Origin: Bordetella genomosp. 5
Lineage (GTDB): Bacteria; Pseudomonadota; Gammaproteobacteria; Burkholderiales; Burkholderiaceae_B
Direction: 5' to 3'
Length of the DNA stretch: 64,000 nt
NCBI RefSeq assembly: GCF_002261475.1
Contig: NZ_NEVN01000002.1
Coordinates: forward strand, 186,001-250,000
The position numbers and the translations under genes are program-made. Position 1 is the stretch's first letter. Each line of letters starts with the position of its first letter. The notes under the pieces are model-generated. The model ran no database searches, was not told the origin of the DNA, and worked only from the letters and a program-made list of their open reading frames with translations. Below, in pieces: positions 50,602-59,374 of the stretch.

Positions 50602-52323
50602 ATGCTGGCACCGAGGTGGCGCTTTCTTCCCAGTCTGGACAAATGGCGCGGCATCACCCGCGCACAGGCGCGTGGCGATGCGCTGGCCGGCTTGTCCGTG
50701 GCCGCCGTGGCGCTGCCGGTGGGGCTGGCCTACGCCTCCATGATGGGGCTGCCGCCCGCCTCCGGCCTGTGGGCCGCGATCGCCGGCATGCTGGGCTACG
50801 CGTTCTTCGGCGCGTCGCGCACGTTGATTGTCGGCCCCGACACCGCCACCTGCACGCTGATCGCGGCCACGCTCACCGGCATGGCGCTGGTGAGCCCCGA
50901 AGAGCGGCTGGGCGCGGCCGCGGGCATGGCGCTGGTCGTGGGGCTGGGTTGCCTCGCCGCACGCGTATTCCGGCTGGGCGCGCTCGCCAATCTGCTGTCG
51001 CGGCCCGTGCTGGTGGGGTACATGGCGGGCGTGGCGATCACGCTGGCGGGCTCGCAGTTGGGTTCCATCACGGGGGCGGGCTCGCGTCCGCACGATCTGC
51101 TGCGTCCGTTCGCCGAGGTCTCCCGTCTCATCACGCAGGCGCATTGGCCCACGTTCATCTTCGGCCTGGCCTGCTGCGCGTTCCTGGTGGTCCTGCGCCG
51201 GTGGCGCCCGACCTGGCCGGCGCCGATCCTGCTGGTGGCGCTGGCGTGCCTGCTGTCGTGGCTGTTTCATTTTCCGGGGCTGGGCATCGCGGTGGTGGGC
51301 GACATCCCCGCGGGCCTGCCCGGTCTGGCATTGCCCGAGCGGGTGCACGACGTCGATGCGCTGTTGATGGGGGCGGCCGGTGTGCTGCTGGTCAGCTTTT
51401 CGAGCGGCATCGTGACCGCGCGCAGCTTCGCGGCACGCACCGGCGAAAACGTCGAACCCAATCGCGAGCTGCTCGGATTCGGCGCAGCCAACATCGCCTC
51501 GGGTCTGTTTCAGGGTTTCGTCGTCACCGGCGCCGACTCGCGCACGGCGGTGGGTCTGGCCGCGGGCGCCAGCTCGCCCGTGACCAGCGTCGTGGCGGCG
51601 CTGGCGCTGGCCCTGGTCGTGTCGCTGGCCACGGGCGTGCTCTATTGGCTGCCGCAGCCCGCGCTGGCCGCCATCCTGTTGCTCGCGGCCCTGCACCTGT
51701 TCGATTGGCGCGCGTTCGCCACCTTGGCGCGCATCTCCCGCACCGAGCTGGCCTTCGCGGTCCTTGCGACCGTGGGCGTGGTGGCCTATGGCGTGCTGAC
51801 CGGCGTGGTGGTGGCCGTGACGGCCACGCTGATGTATGTGATGTATGTCACCGCCACGCCGCGCGATGCCTTGCTCGGCCGGCTGCCGGGCGACACCGCG
51901 TTATGCAAGCTGCACCTCAACCCGACCGCCACGCCGGTCGCGCATACGGTGGTGTGGCTGTTCGAGTCATCGATCTGGTTCTTCAACGCCGATGCCTTCC
52001 GGCGCCGCGCGCGCGAGGTGCTGGCGCTGGCGGCGGGCGCGCAGTGGTTCGTGCTCGATGCCGAGGCCATGACCCACGCCGACGCCGATGCGGTGGAAGC
52101 CCTGACCCGGCTCAAGCAGGAGGTCGAGGCGCGCGGCATGATGCTGCTGCTGGCGGGCGGCCACGGCGCGTTCCGCATGGCGCTGGATCGTTCCGGCCTG
52201 GCCGACGCGATCGGGCGCGACCGCATCTTCGTGACGCCCGAGCAGGCCGTCGATGCGATCGAGGCCGGGCGTTTCGGCGCGCCGCGCAATGGCGCCATCG
52301 TGCCGGATTTGAATGCCCCCTGA
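50602..52323 (+). CDS. SulP-family anion transporter with STAS domain
   Basis: A 573-residue membrane protein with about 10-12 helices (GDALAGLSVAAVALPVGLAYASMMGLPPASGLWAA is the SulP signature) and a C-terminal STAS domain from about residue 445. The group transports sulfate, bicarbonate or dicarboxylates; the substrate is unknown. The ATG at 50602 was chosen; its ribosome site is weak. It lies after the pgk terminator, so it likely has its own promoter. Confidence 0.85.
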   Translation: MLAPRWRFLPSLDKWRGITRAQARGDALAGLSVAAVALPVGLAYASMMGLPPASGLWAAIAGMLGYAFFGASRTLIVGPDTATCTLIAATLTGMALVSPEERLGAAAGMALVVGLGCLAARVFRLGALANLLSRPVLVGYMAGVAITLAGSQLGSITGAGSRPHDLLRPFAEVSRLITQAHWPTFIFGLACCAFLVVLRRWRPTWPAPILLVALACLLSWLFHFPGLGIAVVGDIPAGLPGLALPERVHDVDALLMGAAGVLLVSFSSGIVTARSFAARTGENVEPNRELLGFGAANIASGLFQGFVVTGADSRTAVGLAAGASSPVTSVVAALALALVVSLATGVLYWLPQPALAAILLLAALHLFDWRAFATLARISRTELAFAVLATVGVVAYGVLTGVVVAVTATLMYVMYVTATPRDALLGRLPGDTALCKLHLNPTATPVAHTVVWLFESSIWFFNADAFRRRAREVLALAAGAQWFVLDAEAMTHADADAVEALTRLKQEVEARGMMLLLAGGHGAFRMALDRSGLADAIGRDRIFVTPEQAVDAIEAGRFGAPRNGAIVPDLNAP

Positions 52324-52373
52324 GGCAGGATGCACGCCGAGGCCCGGCCGACGCCTGCGGGCGGCCGTGATGC

Positions 52374-53150
52374 TCAATCGATGATCGAGTAGCCGCCGTC
52401 GATGTAGAGCGTCTGGCCCGTGATGCGGCGCGCGCCATCGGTGGCCAGCCACGCGGTGGCTTCGCCCACGTCCTCGATGGTGACGAGGCTGCGCGTGGGG
52501 GCCTTGGTCTGGGCCTGCTCGAGCAGGTCATCGAAACCCGCGATGCCGCTGGCCGCGCGCGTCTTGAGGGGGCCGGGCGAGATCGCGTGCACGCGGATGC
52601 CCTGCGGGCCCAGCTCCGCGGCCAGATAGCGCGTGGCCGATTCGAGCGCGGCTTTCACCGGCCCCATCATGTTGTAGTTTTCCACGACCATCTGCGAGCC
52701 GTAATACGTCATGCAGAACAGCGTGCCGCCGCGCGGCATCAGCGGCTCGGCCAGCTTGGCCATGCGGATGAACGACCAGCACGACACATCCATCGCGAGC
52801 AGGAAGCCGTCACGCGAACAGTCGGTGACGCGGCCATGCAGATCGTCGCGCGGCGCGTAAGCGATCGAATGCATCACGAAATCCAGGCTGCCCCATTCGG
52901 TCTGGATGCGCTCGAATACGGCCTCCAGCTGGCCAGGTACCAGCAGGTCGAGCGGCAGCAGCAGCTGCGCGTCGACCTGGGCCGCGAGGGGCTCCACATG
53001 AGGACGGGCCCGATCGTTCAGATAGGTGAGGGCGAGGTCGGCACCGAGCGCGCGGAAGGCGCGCGCGCAGCCCCACGCGATGGACTGATCGTTGGCGATG
53101 CCGGTGATGAGGCCGCGGCGGCCGGCCAGCGGGGCGAAGGGCGCGCTCAT
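52374..53150 (-). CDS. fabI: enoyl-ACP reductase (FabI type)
   Basis: A 258-residue short-chain-type reductase of fatty-acid synthesis. It carries the atypical FabI start GLITGIANDQSIAWG and the catalytic Tyr-x6-Lys (YNMMGPVKA). It lies in one operon with pta and ackA, and its ATG overlaps the ackA stop (ATGA). Whether it is the main or a second FabI cannot be told from this window. Confidence 0.92.
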   Translation of the reverse strand: MSAPFAPLAGRRGLITGIANDQSIAWGCARAFRALGADLALTYLNDRARPHVEPLAAQVDAQLLLPLDLLVPGQLEAVFERIQTEWGSLDFVMHSIAYAPRDDLHGRVTDCSRDGFLLAMDVSCWSFIRMAKLAEPLMPRGGTLFCMTYYGSQMVVENYNMMGPVKAALESATRYLAAELGPQGIRVHAISPGPLKTRAASGIAGFDDLLEQAQTKAPTRSLVTIEDVGEATAWLATDGARRITGQTLYIDGGYSIID

Positions 53151-54421
53151 CGGCCGCGCACCAGCGCAAGCGTGTGCTGCGCGATCACCAGCTCTTCGTT
53201 GGTGCGCACCACGTAGACGCCGACGCGGCTGTCGCCGGTGCTGATGCGCGGCCCATGGTGCGCGTTGCGTTCGGCATCGATGGCGATGCCGAGCCAGCCC
53301 AGGCGCTCGCAGATGGCGGCACGGATGGGCGCGGCGTTTTCGCCGATACCGGCCGTGAACACGAGCGTGTCGATGCCGTTCATCGCGCAGCCCAGGCCGG
53401 CGATGCCCTCGGCCACGCGCCAGGCGAAGTAGTCGAGCGCGAGCCGCGCACGCGGGCTGTCGCTCTCGAGCAGTTCGCGGACGTCGTTGCCCATGCCGGA
53501 CAGGCCCTTCAGGCCACAATCGTGATAGAGCAGGTGCTCGATCTCGTCGTGACTCATGCCCTGTTCCATCATCCACAGCACGATGCCCGGGTCGAGCCGG
53601 CCCGGACGGGTGCCCATCGGCAGCCCTTCGAGGGCCGTGAATCCCATGGTGCTGTCGACGCTTCGGCCGTTATGGATGGCGCAGGCCGAGACGCCGTTGC
53701 CCAGATGCGCCGCCACGATCTTGCCGGGCAGCACCTCGGGCAAGGTCTGGCCGAGCCGCTGCACGAGATACTCGTACGACAGGCCGTGAAAGCCGTAGCG
53801 GCGCACGCCCTCTTCGTAGAAGCGCTCGGGCAGCGCGTAATGATCGGCCAGCGCATCGTGCGAGCGATGAAAGGCCGTGTCGAAGCAGGCGACCTGCGCG
53901 ATGCCGGGGCGGCGCTCGCGGATCACCTTGATCGGGGCGAGGTTGTTGGGCTGATGCAGCGGCGCGAGCGAGGTGAACGACTCGAGTCGGGCCAGCACAT
54001 CATCATCGATCAGCACCGGCGCGGAGAGCTCGGGCCCGCCATGCACGACGCGATGGCCTACCGCGATGGGCACCCCGGTCAGGTGGCCGCTCAGCCACAT
54101 GCCCACGACTTCCTGGGCATTCGGCACGTCTGCCGCATGGCTGGGCGCAATGCCGCGCTCGACCATGATCTTGCCCTCGGCGTCGCGCGCGCGCAGGCGC
54201 GGATGCGAGGTGCCGATGCCTTCCACCTGGCCGCCCAGACGCGGCGTGAGTTCGTCGCCCGGCCCGATGTCGTACAGATAGAACTTGATGCTCGAGCTCC
54301 CCGCGTTGATCACGAGAATGGAGTCGCGCTGGATAGCGCCGCGCTGGATCGCGCCGCGCTGAACAGCGTCGCGCTGAACAGCGCCGCGCTGGACAGCGTC
54401 GTGCTGCATGCCGTCGGTCAT
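53147..54421 (-). CDS. ackA: acetate kinase
   Basis: A 424-residue kinase interconverting acetyl phosphate and acetate with ATP. The conserved INAGSSSIKFYLYD, GHRVVHGGPE and CFDTAFH blocks are present. It begins with an unusual ~35-residue extension made of six 15-base repeats (QRxAV/I), before the usual start ILVINAGSS. A strong GAGGAGG site lies 5 bases before the upstream ATG at 54421, so the extension is likely translated. It is coupled to fabI. Confidence 0.93.
   Translation of the reverse strand: MTDGMQHDAVQRGAVQRDAVQRGAIQRGAIQRDSILVINAGSSSIKFYLYDIGPGDELTPRLGGQVEGIGTSHPRLRARDAEGKIMVERGIAPSHAADVPNAQEVVGMWLSGHLTGVPIAVGHRVVHGGPELSAPVLIDDDVLARLESFTSLAPLHQPNNLAPIKVIRERRPGIAQVACFDTAFHRSHDALADHYALPERFYEEGVRRYGFHGLSYEYLVQRLGQTLPEVLPGKIVAAHLGNGVSACAIHNGRSVDSTMGFTALEGLPMGTRPGRLDPGIVLWMMEQGMSHDEIEHLLYHDCGLKGLSGMGNDVRELLESDSPRARLALDYFAWRVAEGIAGLGCAMNGIDTLVFTAGIGENAAPIRAAICERLGWLGIAIDAERNAHHGPRISTGDSRVGVYVVRTNEELVIAQHTLALVRGR
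54317..54406 (-). repeat. six 15-bp tandem repeats in the 5' end of ackA
   Basis: The coding strand repeats a 15-base unit, close to CAGCGCGGCGCTRTY, six times. It encodes QHDAV-QRGAV-QRDAV-QRGAI and then QRGAI-QRDSI. Confidence 0.85.
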
Positions 54422-54431
54422 GCCGGCCTCC

Positions 54432-55406
54432 TCAGATCAGCGGCGCGGTGCGCGCCAGATGATTGGCGTAGATGGCGGCCACCGCGCACGAAGCCAGGCG
54501 CGAGCGTGCGCTGTCGGCCCGGCTGGTGAGCACGATGGGAACGCGGGCGCCCAGCACGACGCCCGCGGCCTCGGCATTCGCCAGAAAGGTGAGGTTCTTG
54601 GCGAGCATGTTGCCCGCTTCCAGGTCGGGCACGACCAGCACCTGCGCCCGGCCGGCCACCGGCGAGACGATGCCCTTGACGCGGGCGGCGTCGGGGCTGA
54701 TGGCGTTGTCCAGCGCCAGCGGGCCGTCGAGCACGCCGCCGGTGATCTGGCCGCGATCGGCCATCTTGCACAGCGCCGCGGCCTCGAGCGTGCCGGGGAT
54801 CGCCGGCATCACCTGCTCGACGGCGGACAGAATGGCCACGCGCGGCGTGCCCAGGCCCAGGCCGTGATGCAGTTCGATCACGTTGCGGATGATGTCGGCC
54901 TTGGTGGCCAGGTCGGGAAAGATATTGATCGCCGCGTCGGTGATGAAGAGCGGCTCGGGATACGTGGGCACATCCATGATGAACACATGACTGATGCGCC
55001 GGGCGGTGCGCAGCCCCGTGTCGCGCGCCACGACCTCGTGCATGAGTTCGTCGGTGTGCAGGCTGCCTTTCATGAGCAGGCTTGCCGCGCCGCTGCGGAC
55101 TTGCGCCACGGCCGCCGCCGCGGCCGCGTGACTGTGCGGCGCGTCGACGATCGGTAGCGCGGTGAGGTCGTAACCGCATTGCTCGGCCACCTCGCGGATT
55201 CTGTGCTGCGGGCCGACCAGGATCGGCTTGAGCAAGCCCAGGCGGTGGGCCTCCACCGCCGCGCCCAGCGAGGTTTCGTCGCAGGGGTGCGCCACGGCGC
55301 AGGTGGAGACCGGGAGCGCCTGGGCGGCGGCGATCAGCCGGTCGTAGGGCGAAGGGTGGGCATGGACATTCGATTCAGGGCGGGTCGTTGCAAACGTGTC
55401 GGTCAT
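54432..55406 (-). CDS. pta: phosphate acetyl/butyryltransferase
   Basis: A 324-residue enzyme that converts acetyl-CoA and phosphate to acetyl phosphate. It is the short PTA/PTB form without an N-terminal regulatory domain; family blocks include LLMKGSLHTDELMHEV, GVLDGPLALDNAI and PDLEAGNMLAKNLTFLA. It lies between the DUF3141 gene and ackA, forming the acetate branch pta-ackA. Confidence 0.92.
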   Translation of the reverse strand: MTDTFATTRPESNVHAHPSPYDRLIAAAQALPVSTCAVAHPCDETSLGAAVEAHRLGLLKPILVGPQHRIREVAEQCGYDLTALPIVDAPHSHAAAAAAVAQVRSGAASLLMKGSLHTDELMHEVVARDTGLRTARRISHVFIMDVPTYPEPLFITDAAINIFPDLATKADIIRNVIELHHGLGLGTPRVAILSAVEQVMPAIPGTLEAAALCKMADRGQITGGVLDGPLALDNAISPDAARVKGIVSPVAGRAQVLVVPDLEAGNMLAKNLTFLANAEAAGVVLGARVPIVLTSRADSARSRLASCAVAAIYANHLARTAPLI

Positions 55407-55434
55407 GGCGCGTCCTGTAGGAAGGTCTTCCGTT

Positions 55435-58095
55435 TTACTGCGCTTTCTGTCGAGCCGCCTTGCGCTTGGGCAATGCCGTCGTGGCCGCGCCGGTGTCCGC
55501 CCTGGCCGCCGCGCGCTTGCGCGGCGCCGCCGTTTTGCCTGGCGCCTTGGTCGCCGTCTTTGCCGCTGTCTTGGTCGCCGCCTTTCTTGCTGTCTTCGCG
55601 GGCGCCTTGACCGCCGCGCGGTCGGAGCCCTCGCCCTGCGCGGGCGCCGGCACGGCCTCGACCTTCTTGCGCGCCGGGCCGACGGGTTTCGGGGCGCCGT
55701 CGCCATCGGGCGCCAGGCGCGCGAGCGGGCGGCGGCCCGCGGCACGGCCGGCGATCTTCTCGGCTGTGGCCTCGACATCGGCCTGTGCATCCAGGATCGG
55801 GCGCGTGGTGGCCGACTTGCCGCGGCGGCGGCGCGCGCGCTGCGCGCAGGACTCGAACAGATGCTGCATTTCGTCCAGGCTCTGGCGCGCACGGTCGCTC
55901 AACGGCTCGGCGGCTTCGAGCACGCGCTTCATCGTGGCGAGCGTGGTGGCGATGGCGTCGGCGTCGACGTCTTCGAGCAGGTGCGGAATCGCGCGAATGG
56001 CCGCGGCGCCGTCCAGGCGCAGGATCAGCGCCTGCTCGCGCACCATGTCCTTGAAGGTCTGCAGCGCGAGTGCGTTGCTGGCGTTGGCGCGCATCTCGCG
56101 GATCAGCGAGAAGCTGCGCTCGTCGATGCTGCCCTCGGCGCTGGTCACGTACAGCAGCATGCGCATCGCCGCCTCGTGCAGGCCGCCCTCGAGAATCTTG
56201 TCGCGCAGCTCGTGAGCGCGATCGCCCATGAACTCGTGGTGCTCGGGCGACACGCCGGGATGCTTGCGCGGCGCGCCCGGGCGCGCGCCCAGGCCCGCCC
56301 AGTCTTGCACCAGCGGCGAACCGTACACATTCATGAACACGCGTTCGATCGTGTCATCACGCAGCTCGCGCCAGATGTCCAGGCTGCTCTCGATCGCCTG
56401 CGACATCATGGTCTGCATGATGAGGAAGGGGTTGTCGGGCGCCGCGGGCTGACGGTCGGCGCGCACCTGTTCGGCCACCTGCTTGAACGGGGCGATCAGC
56501 GGGTTGTGATCGGAGAGCAGCTCGTAGGGCAGGCGCAGCGGATGCATGCGTTGAGCCCATTCGGCCGTGTGGGGCGTCACGCTGGCCTGGATCCACGGCT
56601 TGAGGAAGCTGCGATACAGGCCCAGATTGATGTCGGAGATGCGCGCGACCGCGGCGAAACGCCGCTCGTCTTCCTCGATCCGCTGCACGATGCCGCGCAC
56701 GTCGTCGAGCTTGCGGCTCGCGAACGACAGCACGTAATTGCCGTAGGCCAGATCGGCGTTGACCGTTTCGGGGGTCTTGTCGGCGATCTCGGTCTGGTAG
56801 ATGCCGGGCGGCAGCACATCGATCAGGTCGATGTTGCTGGTGAACTCCTGGTGTTCTTTGCGCGCGACGCTGCCGGACACGAAGATGCCCAGGTGGCCGA
56901 TGCTCTCGTGCACGGCGTAGACGATGGTCTGGCCGTGCGCCACCACTTCGGCATCGTCCTGGTACAGGTCGGGGATCCAGCCCAGCGCCTGCGGCGGCGG
57001 GGTGATGTTGTCGCCCTTGGAGCAGAAGACGATGATGGGCGAGCGGATGTTGCGCAGATCGATGCGAATGCCGTCGGAGGTGACCAGGCCCGCCGTGGCG
57101 AGGCGGTTGCCGACGAACAGGTTGTCGACGATGTACTGGATCTCGGGGCCGTTCAGATACACATGGCCGCCCCACCACTTCTCGAACTCGAGGTAGCGTT
57201 CGGCTTCGGTGTCGACCTTGGCGTACAGGTTGTACTGCTTGCTCCAGAGCGTGTTGGCCGGGTTCAGGTTTTCGAAGTTCTGCACCAGCCAGGCGCCATC
57301 GAAGCGGCCGTTGCCGGCGTCGCTCGTGAGCTCGGTGAGCCAGCTGCCGCCCAGCATGCCGCCCGAGTAGCGCATCGGGTTCATGCCGCGCCAGCCCGCC
57401 CAATACGACAGCGGGGCGCCCGCCACGATGATCGGCCCGAACAGCTCGGGCCGCATCGCGGCCGTCATCATGATCTGCCAGCCTGCCTGGCAATTGCCCA
57501 CCACCACCGGCTTGCCTTCGGCCTCGGGATGGCGCGCGATGATTTCTTCCAGGAAGCGGGCTTCCGCGCGCATCACGTCTTCGACGGTCTGGGTCGGCGT
57601 GGGCTGCGGCAGGAACGAAGCGAAGTAGGTGGGGTGGCCGGCGCGCACGGCGACGCCGATTTCGCTTTCCGGCTTGAAGCCGCCGATGCCGGGACCATGT
57701 CCGGCGCGCGGGTCCACCACCAGGAAGGGACGCTTTTCGGGATCGACCGGCGCGTCGGCGGGCGGGATGATCCGCAGCAGCATGTAATTGACCGGTCGGG
57801 CCAGCTCGCGGCCGTCGAGAATCACTTCGGACTCCATCGACAGCACATTCGGCGCCTTCTTGGCCATGTGTCTCAGGTACTGATTGCCGCGCTGGCGCAG
57901 CACGTCGGTGTAGAGCACCCCGCGCTGCCAGGCGTCGACCAGGTACGACCAGGCATCGGTGCCGGCGGCGCCGGCCGGCGTGGCGGCCAGCGGAAAGGCG
58001 TTCCAGTTGAACGGAAACTCGGGAGTGACTGCGGGCGCTGCCGCGGCGGCGGGCGTGGGGGACTCGGACGTCTTGCGGGTGCCGTTGCTGGCCAT
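55435..58095 (-). CDS. DUF3141 PhaC-like hydrolase fused to a histone-H1-like tail
   Basis: An 886-residue protein. Residues ~60-450 form an alpha/beta hydrolase of the DUF3141 family with a PhaC-like Cys elbow, GNCQAGW, and a His in HESIGHLG. The last ~100 residues are Ala/Lys/Arg-rich (AKTARKAATKTAAKTATKA), resembling histone H1 or PhaF-type phasin tails that bind nucleic acid. Upstream, a palindrome covers the promoter and a hairpin lies in the leader (58115-58136). The operon continues into pta, ackA and fabI. PHA storage or acyl-CoA handling is an inference. Confidence 0.82.
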   Translation of the reverse strand: MASNGTRKTSESPTPAAAAAPAVTPEFPFNWNAFPLAATPAGAAGTDAWSYLVDAWQRGVLYTDVLRQRGNQYLRHMAKKAPNVLSMESEVILDGRELARPVNYMLLRIIPPADAPVDPEKRPFLVVDPRAGHGPGIGGFKPESEIGVAVRAGHPTYFASFLPQPTPTQTVEDVMRAEARFLEEIIARHPEAEGKPVVVGNCQAGWQIMMTAAMRPELFGPIIVAGAPLSYWAGWRGMNPMRYSGGMLGGSWLTELTSDAGNGRFDGAWLVQNFENLNPANTLWSKQYNLYAKVDTEAERYLEFEKWWGGHVYLNGPEIQYIVDNLFVGNRLATAGLVTSDGIRIDLRNIRSPIIVFCSKGDNITPPPQALGWIPDLYQDDAEVVAHGQTIVYAVHESIGHLGIFVSGSVARKEHQEFTSNIDLIDVLPPGIYQTEIADKTPETVNADLAYGNYVLSFASRKLDDVRGIVQRIEEDERRFAAVARISDINLGLYRSFLKPWIQASVTPHTAEWAQRMHPLRLPYELLSDHNPLIAPFKQVAEQVRADRQPAAPDNPFLIMQTMMSQAIESSLDIWRELRDDTIERVFMNVYGSPLVQDWAGLGARPGAPRKHPGVSPEHHEFMGDRAHELRDKILEGGLHEAAMRMLLYVTSAEGSIDERSFSLIREMRANASNALALQTFKDMVREQALILRLDGAAAIRAIPHLLEDVDADAIATTLATMKRVLEAAEPLSDRARQSLDEMQHLFESCAQRARRRRGKSATTRPILDAQADVEATAEKIAGRAAGRRPLARLAPDGDGAPKPVGPARKKVEAVPAPAQGEGSDRAAVKAPAKTARKAATKTAAKTATKAPGKTAAPRKRAAARADTGAATTALPKRKAARQKAQ

Positions 58096-58172
58096 GACTG
58101 TCTCCTACTGCGAAGCCGGCGAGAGAAATCGCCGGCCGGCTGCCCGTAGGCAGCCACGGATATCGTCAGACC

Positions 58173-58206
58173 ATTACACCGCAAATGATGTTGCAGTGCA
58201 ACATCA
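58173..58206 (-). promoter_or_regulatory. DUF3141-pta-ackA-fabI promoter with 21-bp palindromic operator
   Basis: On the minus strand TTGCAC (58201-58196) and TGTAAT (58178-58173) are 17 bases apart. A perfect 10-1-10 palindrome, TGATGTTGCA-G-TGCAACATCA (58186-58206), covers the -35 and spacer. The TGCA-G-TGCA core recalls TGC/GCA sites bound by PhaR-type regulators of PHA genes. Confidence 0.65.
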
Positions 58207-58250
58207 CGCAGATGACAGGTGGGGCCGGATCGGGGCCCGGCGTCGCGGCC

Positions 58251-58886
58251 TCAGCCGCGGGCGTTACGGTTGTGTTCGAGCCAGGTCTGCACCGAAGGGC
58301 GCTGCCACTGGGTATCGGCGTAGTCGCGCAGCCAGTCGGGCAGCTCGTCGCCGGCCAGGCGCTTGAGCATCACCGCGAGTTCGGTGTCGGCGATGCTCCA
58401 CTGGCCGAACAGATCGGTCTGCCCGGGCACCAGCAGCAGCCCGGCCACCCGCACCAGCTTGTTCGCCGCGGCCTGGGCCGGATCGGTCAGCGCCGTGCCG
58501 AGCGGCGCGTGGAACACGTGTTCGGTGGGACGCTCGGCGCGCAGGGCCGCCAGATCGCTGCGCAGCCACGCCTGCAGCTGGCGCGCGCGGGCGCGCTGCT
58601 GCCGGTCGGCGGGGTACAGGGCGATGTGCTCGGGCGGCGCGTAAAGCTCTTCGAGGTATTCGGTGATCGCGCTCGACTCGCTCAGATGAAAGCCATCGTG
58701 CGTCAGCGCGGGAATCCGACAGGTGGGCGCGCGATGCTGATAGGGTTGCATGCGCTGCTCGCCCGCCGCGAGGTCCACGAGGCGGATCTCGAAAGTCTGG
58801 CCTTTTTCGGTCAGGGCCACGAACGCCGACATGGCGTAAGGGCTGAGGAAATCGGCGTCGACGTAAAGCGTGAGTGAGGGGGCCAA
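58251..58886 (-). CDS. glutathione S-transferase (YfcF-like)
   Basis: A 211-residue GST. The N-terminal thioredoxin-fold domain (LYVDADFLSPYAMSAFVALTEKG, then IPALTHDGFHLSESSAI with the glutathione-binding Glu-Ser) is followed by an all-helical domain. The likely start is the TTG at 58886, with a GGAGA site 7 bases upstream, giving the YfcF length; a longer frame runs to a GTG at 58922. Confidence 0.85.
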   Translation of the reverse strand: MAPSLTLYVDADFLSPYAMSAFVALTEKGQTFEIRLVDLAAGEQRMQPYQHRAPTCRIPALTHDGFHLSESSAITEYLEELYAPPEHIALYPADRQQRARARQLQAWLRSDLAALRAERPTEHVFHAPLGTALTDPAQAAANKLVRVAGLLLVPGQTDLFGQWSIADTELAVMLKRLAGDELPDWLRDYADTQWQRPSVQTWLEHNRNARG

Positions 58887-58982
58887 GATAGGGTCTCCGG
58901 ACGAAGCTACAGCGTACCGCACTTGCCGCGGCCGGCTGACGTGCCGGTGGTGCCTTCCGCTTGCTTGCCCTCAATTGCCCCC

Positions 58983-59011
58983 AAAAAACAGGCGGGCATG
59001 GGCCCGCCTGT
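58983..59011 (-). terminator. intrinsic terminator after the GNAT-DinB-cupin operon
   Basis: On the minus strand a 10-bp perfect stem ACAGGCGGGC / GCCCGCCTGT with a 4-base loop is followed by T5-6 (A run 58983-58988). Confidence 0.88.
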
Positions 59012-59034
59012 CTCGTGCGCGCGACGTTGCGGGC

Positions 59035-59364
59035 TCAGTCGACGATGAAAAGCCGTGCGCCGATGGGCGTGGACGAGCGATGCGGCTCGGCCTGATCGGC
59101 CACCTGATAGCTCATGCCGGGCTTGAGCACGAAGTGGCGGCCGTCTTCGAGTTCGGTGTGCAGCTCGCCCTCGAGGCAGAACAGAATGTGGCCCTTGGTG
59201 CACCAGTGGTCGGCGAGGTAGCCGGGGGTGTATTCGACCATGCGGACGCGAATATCGCCGAACTGGCGCGTGCGCCAGATCGCATGGCCGGTTTCGCCGG
59301 GGTGCTCGGTGGGTTCGACCTCGGACCAATCGGTGGTGCCGAACGGAATCTGCTGCATCTTCAT
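59035..59364 (-). CDS. cupin-fold protein (DHWC-type)
   Basis: A 109-residue single cupin domain. The metal-binding region is replaced by DHWCTKGHILFCLEGE, matching the small 'DHCW motif' cupin group of unknown function; later comes HFVLKPGMSYQVAD. It is the last gene of a GNAT-DinB-cupin operon, 10 bases after the DinB gene, and ends at a good terminator. Confidence 0.82.
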   Translation of the reverse strand: MKMQQIPFGTTDWSEVEPTEHPGETGHAIWRTRQFGDIRVRMVEYTPGYLADHWCTKGHILFCLEGELHTELEDGRHFVLKPGMSYQVADQAEPHRSSTPIGARLFIVD

Positions 59365-59374
59365 GGGGATACCT

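Noticed and set aside
55435-58095. A true PHA synthase (phaC)
   Set aside because: The Cys elbow is similar, but overall blocks and length match DUF3141, so synthase activity is not claimed.
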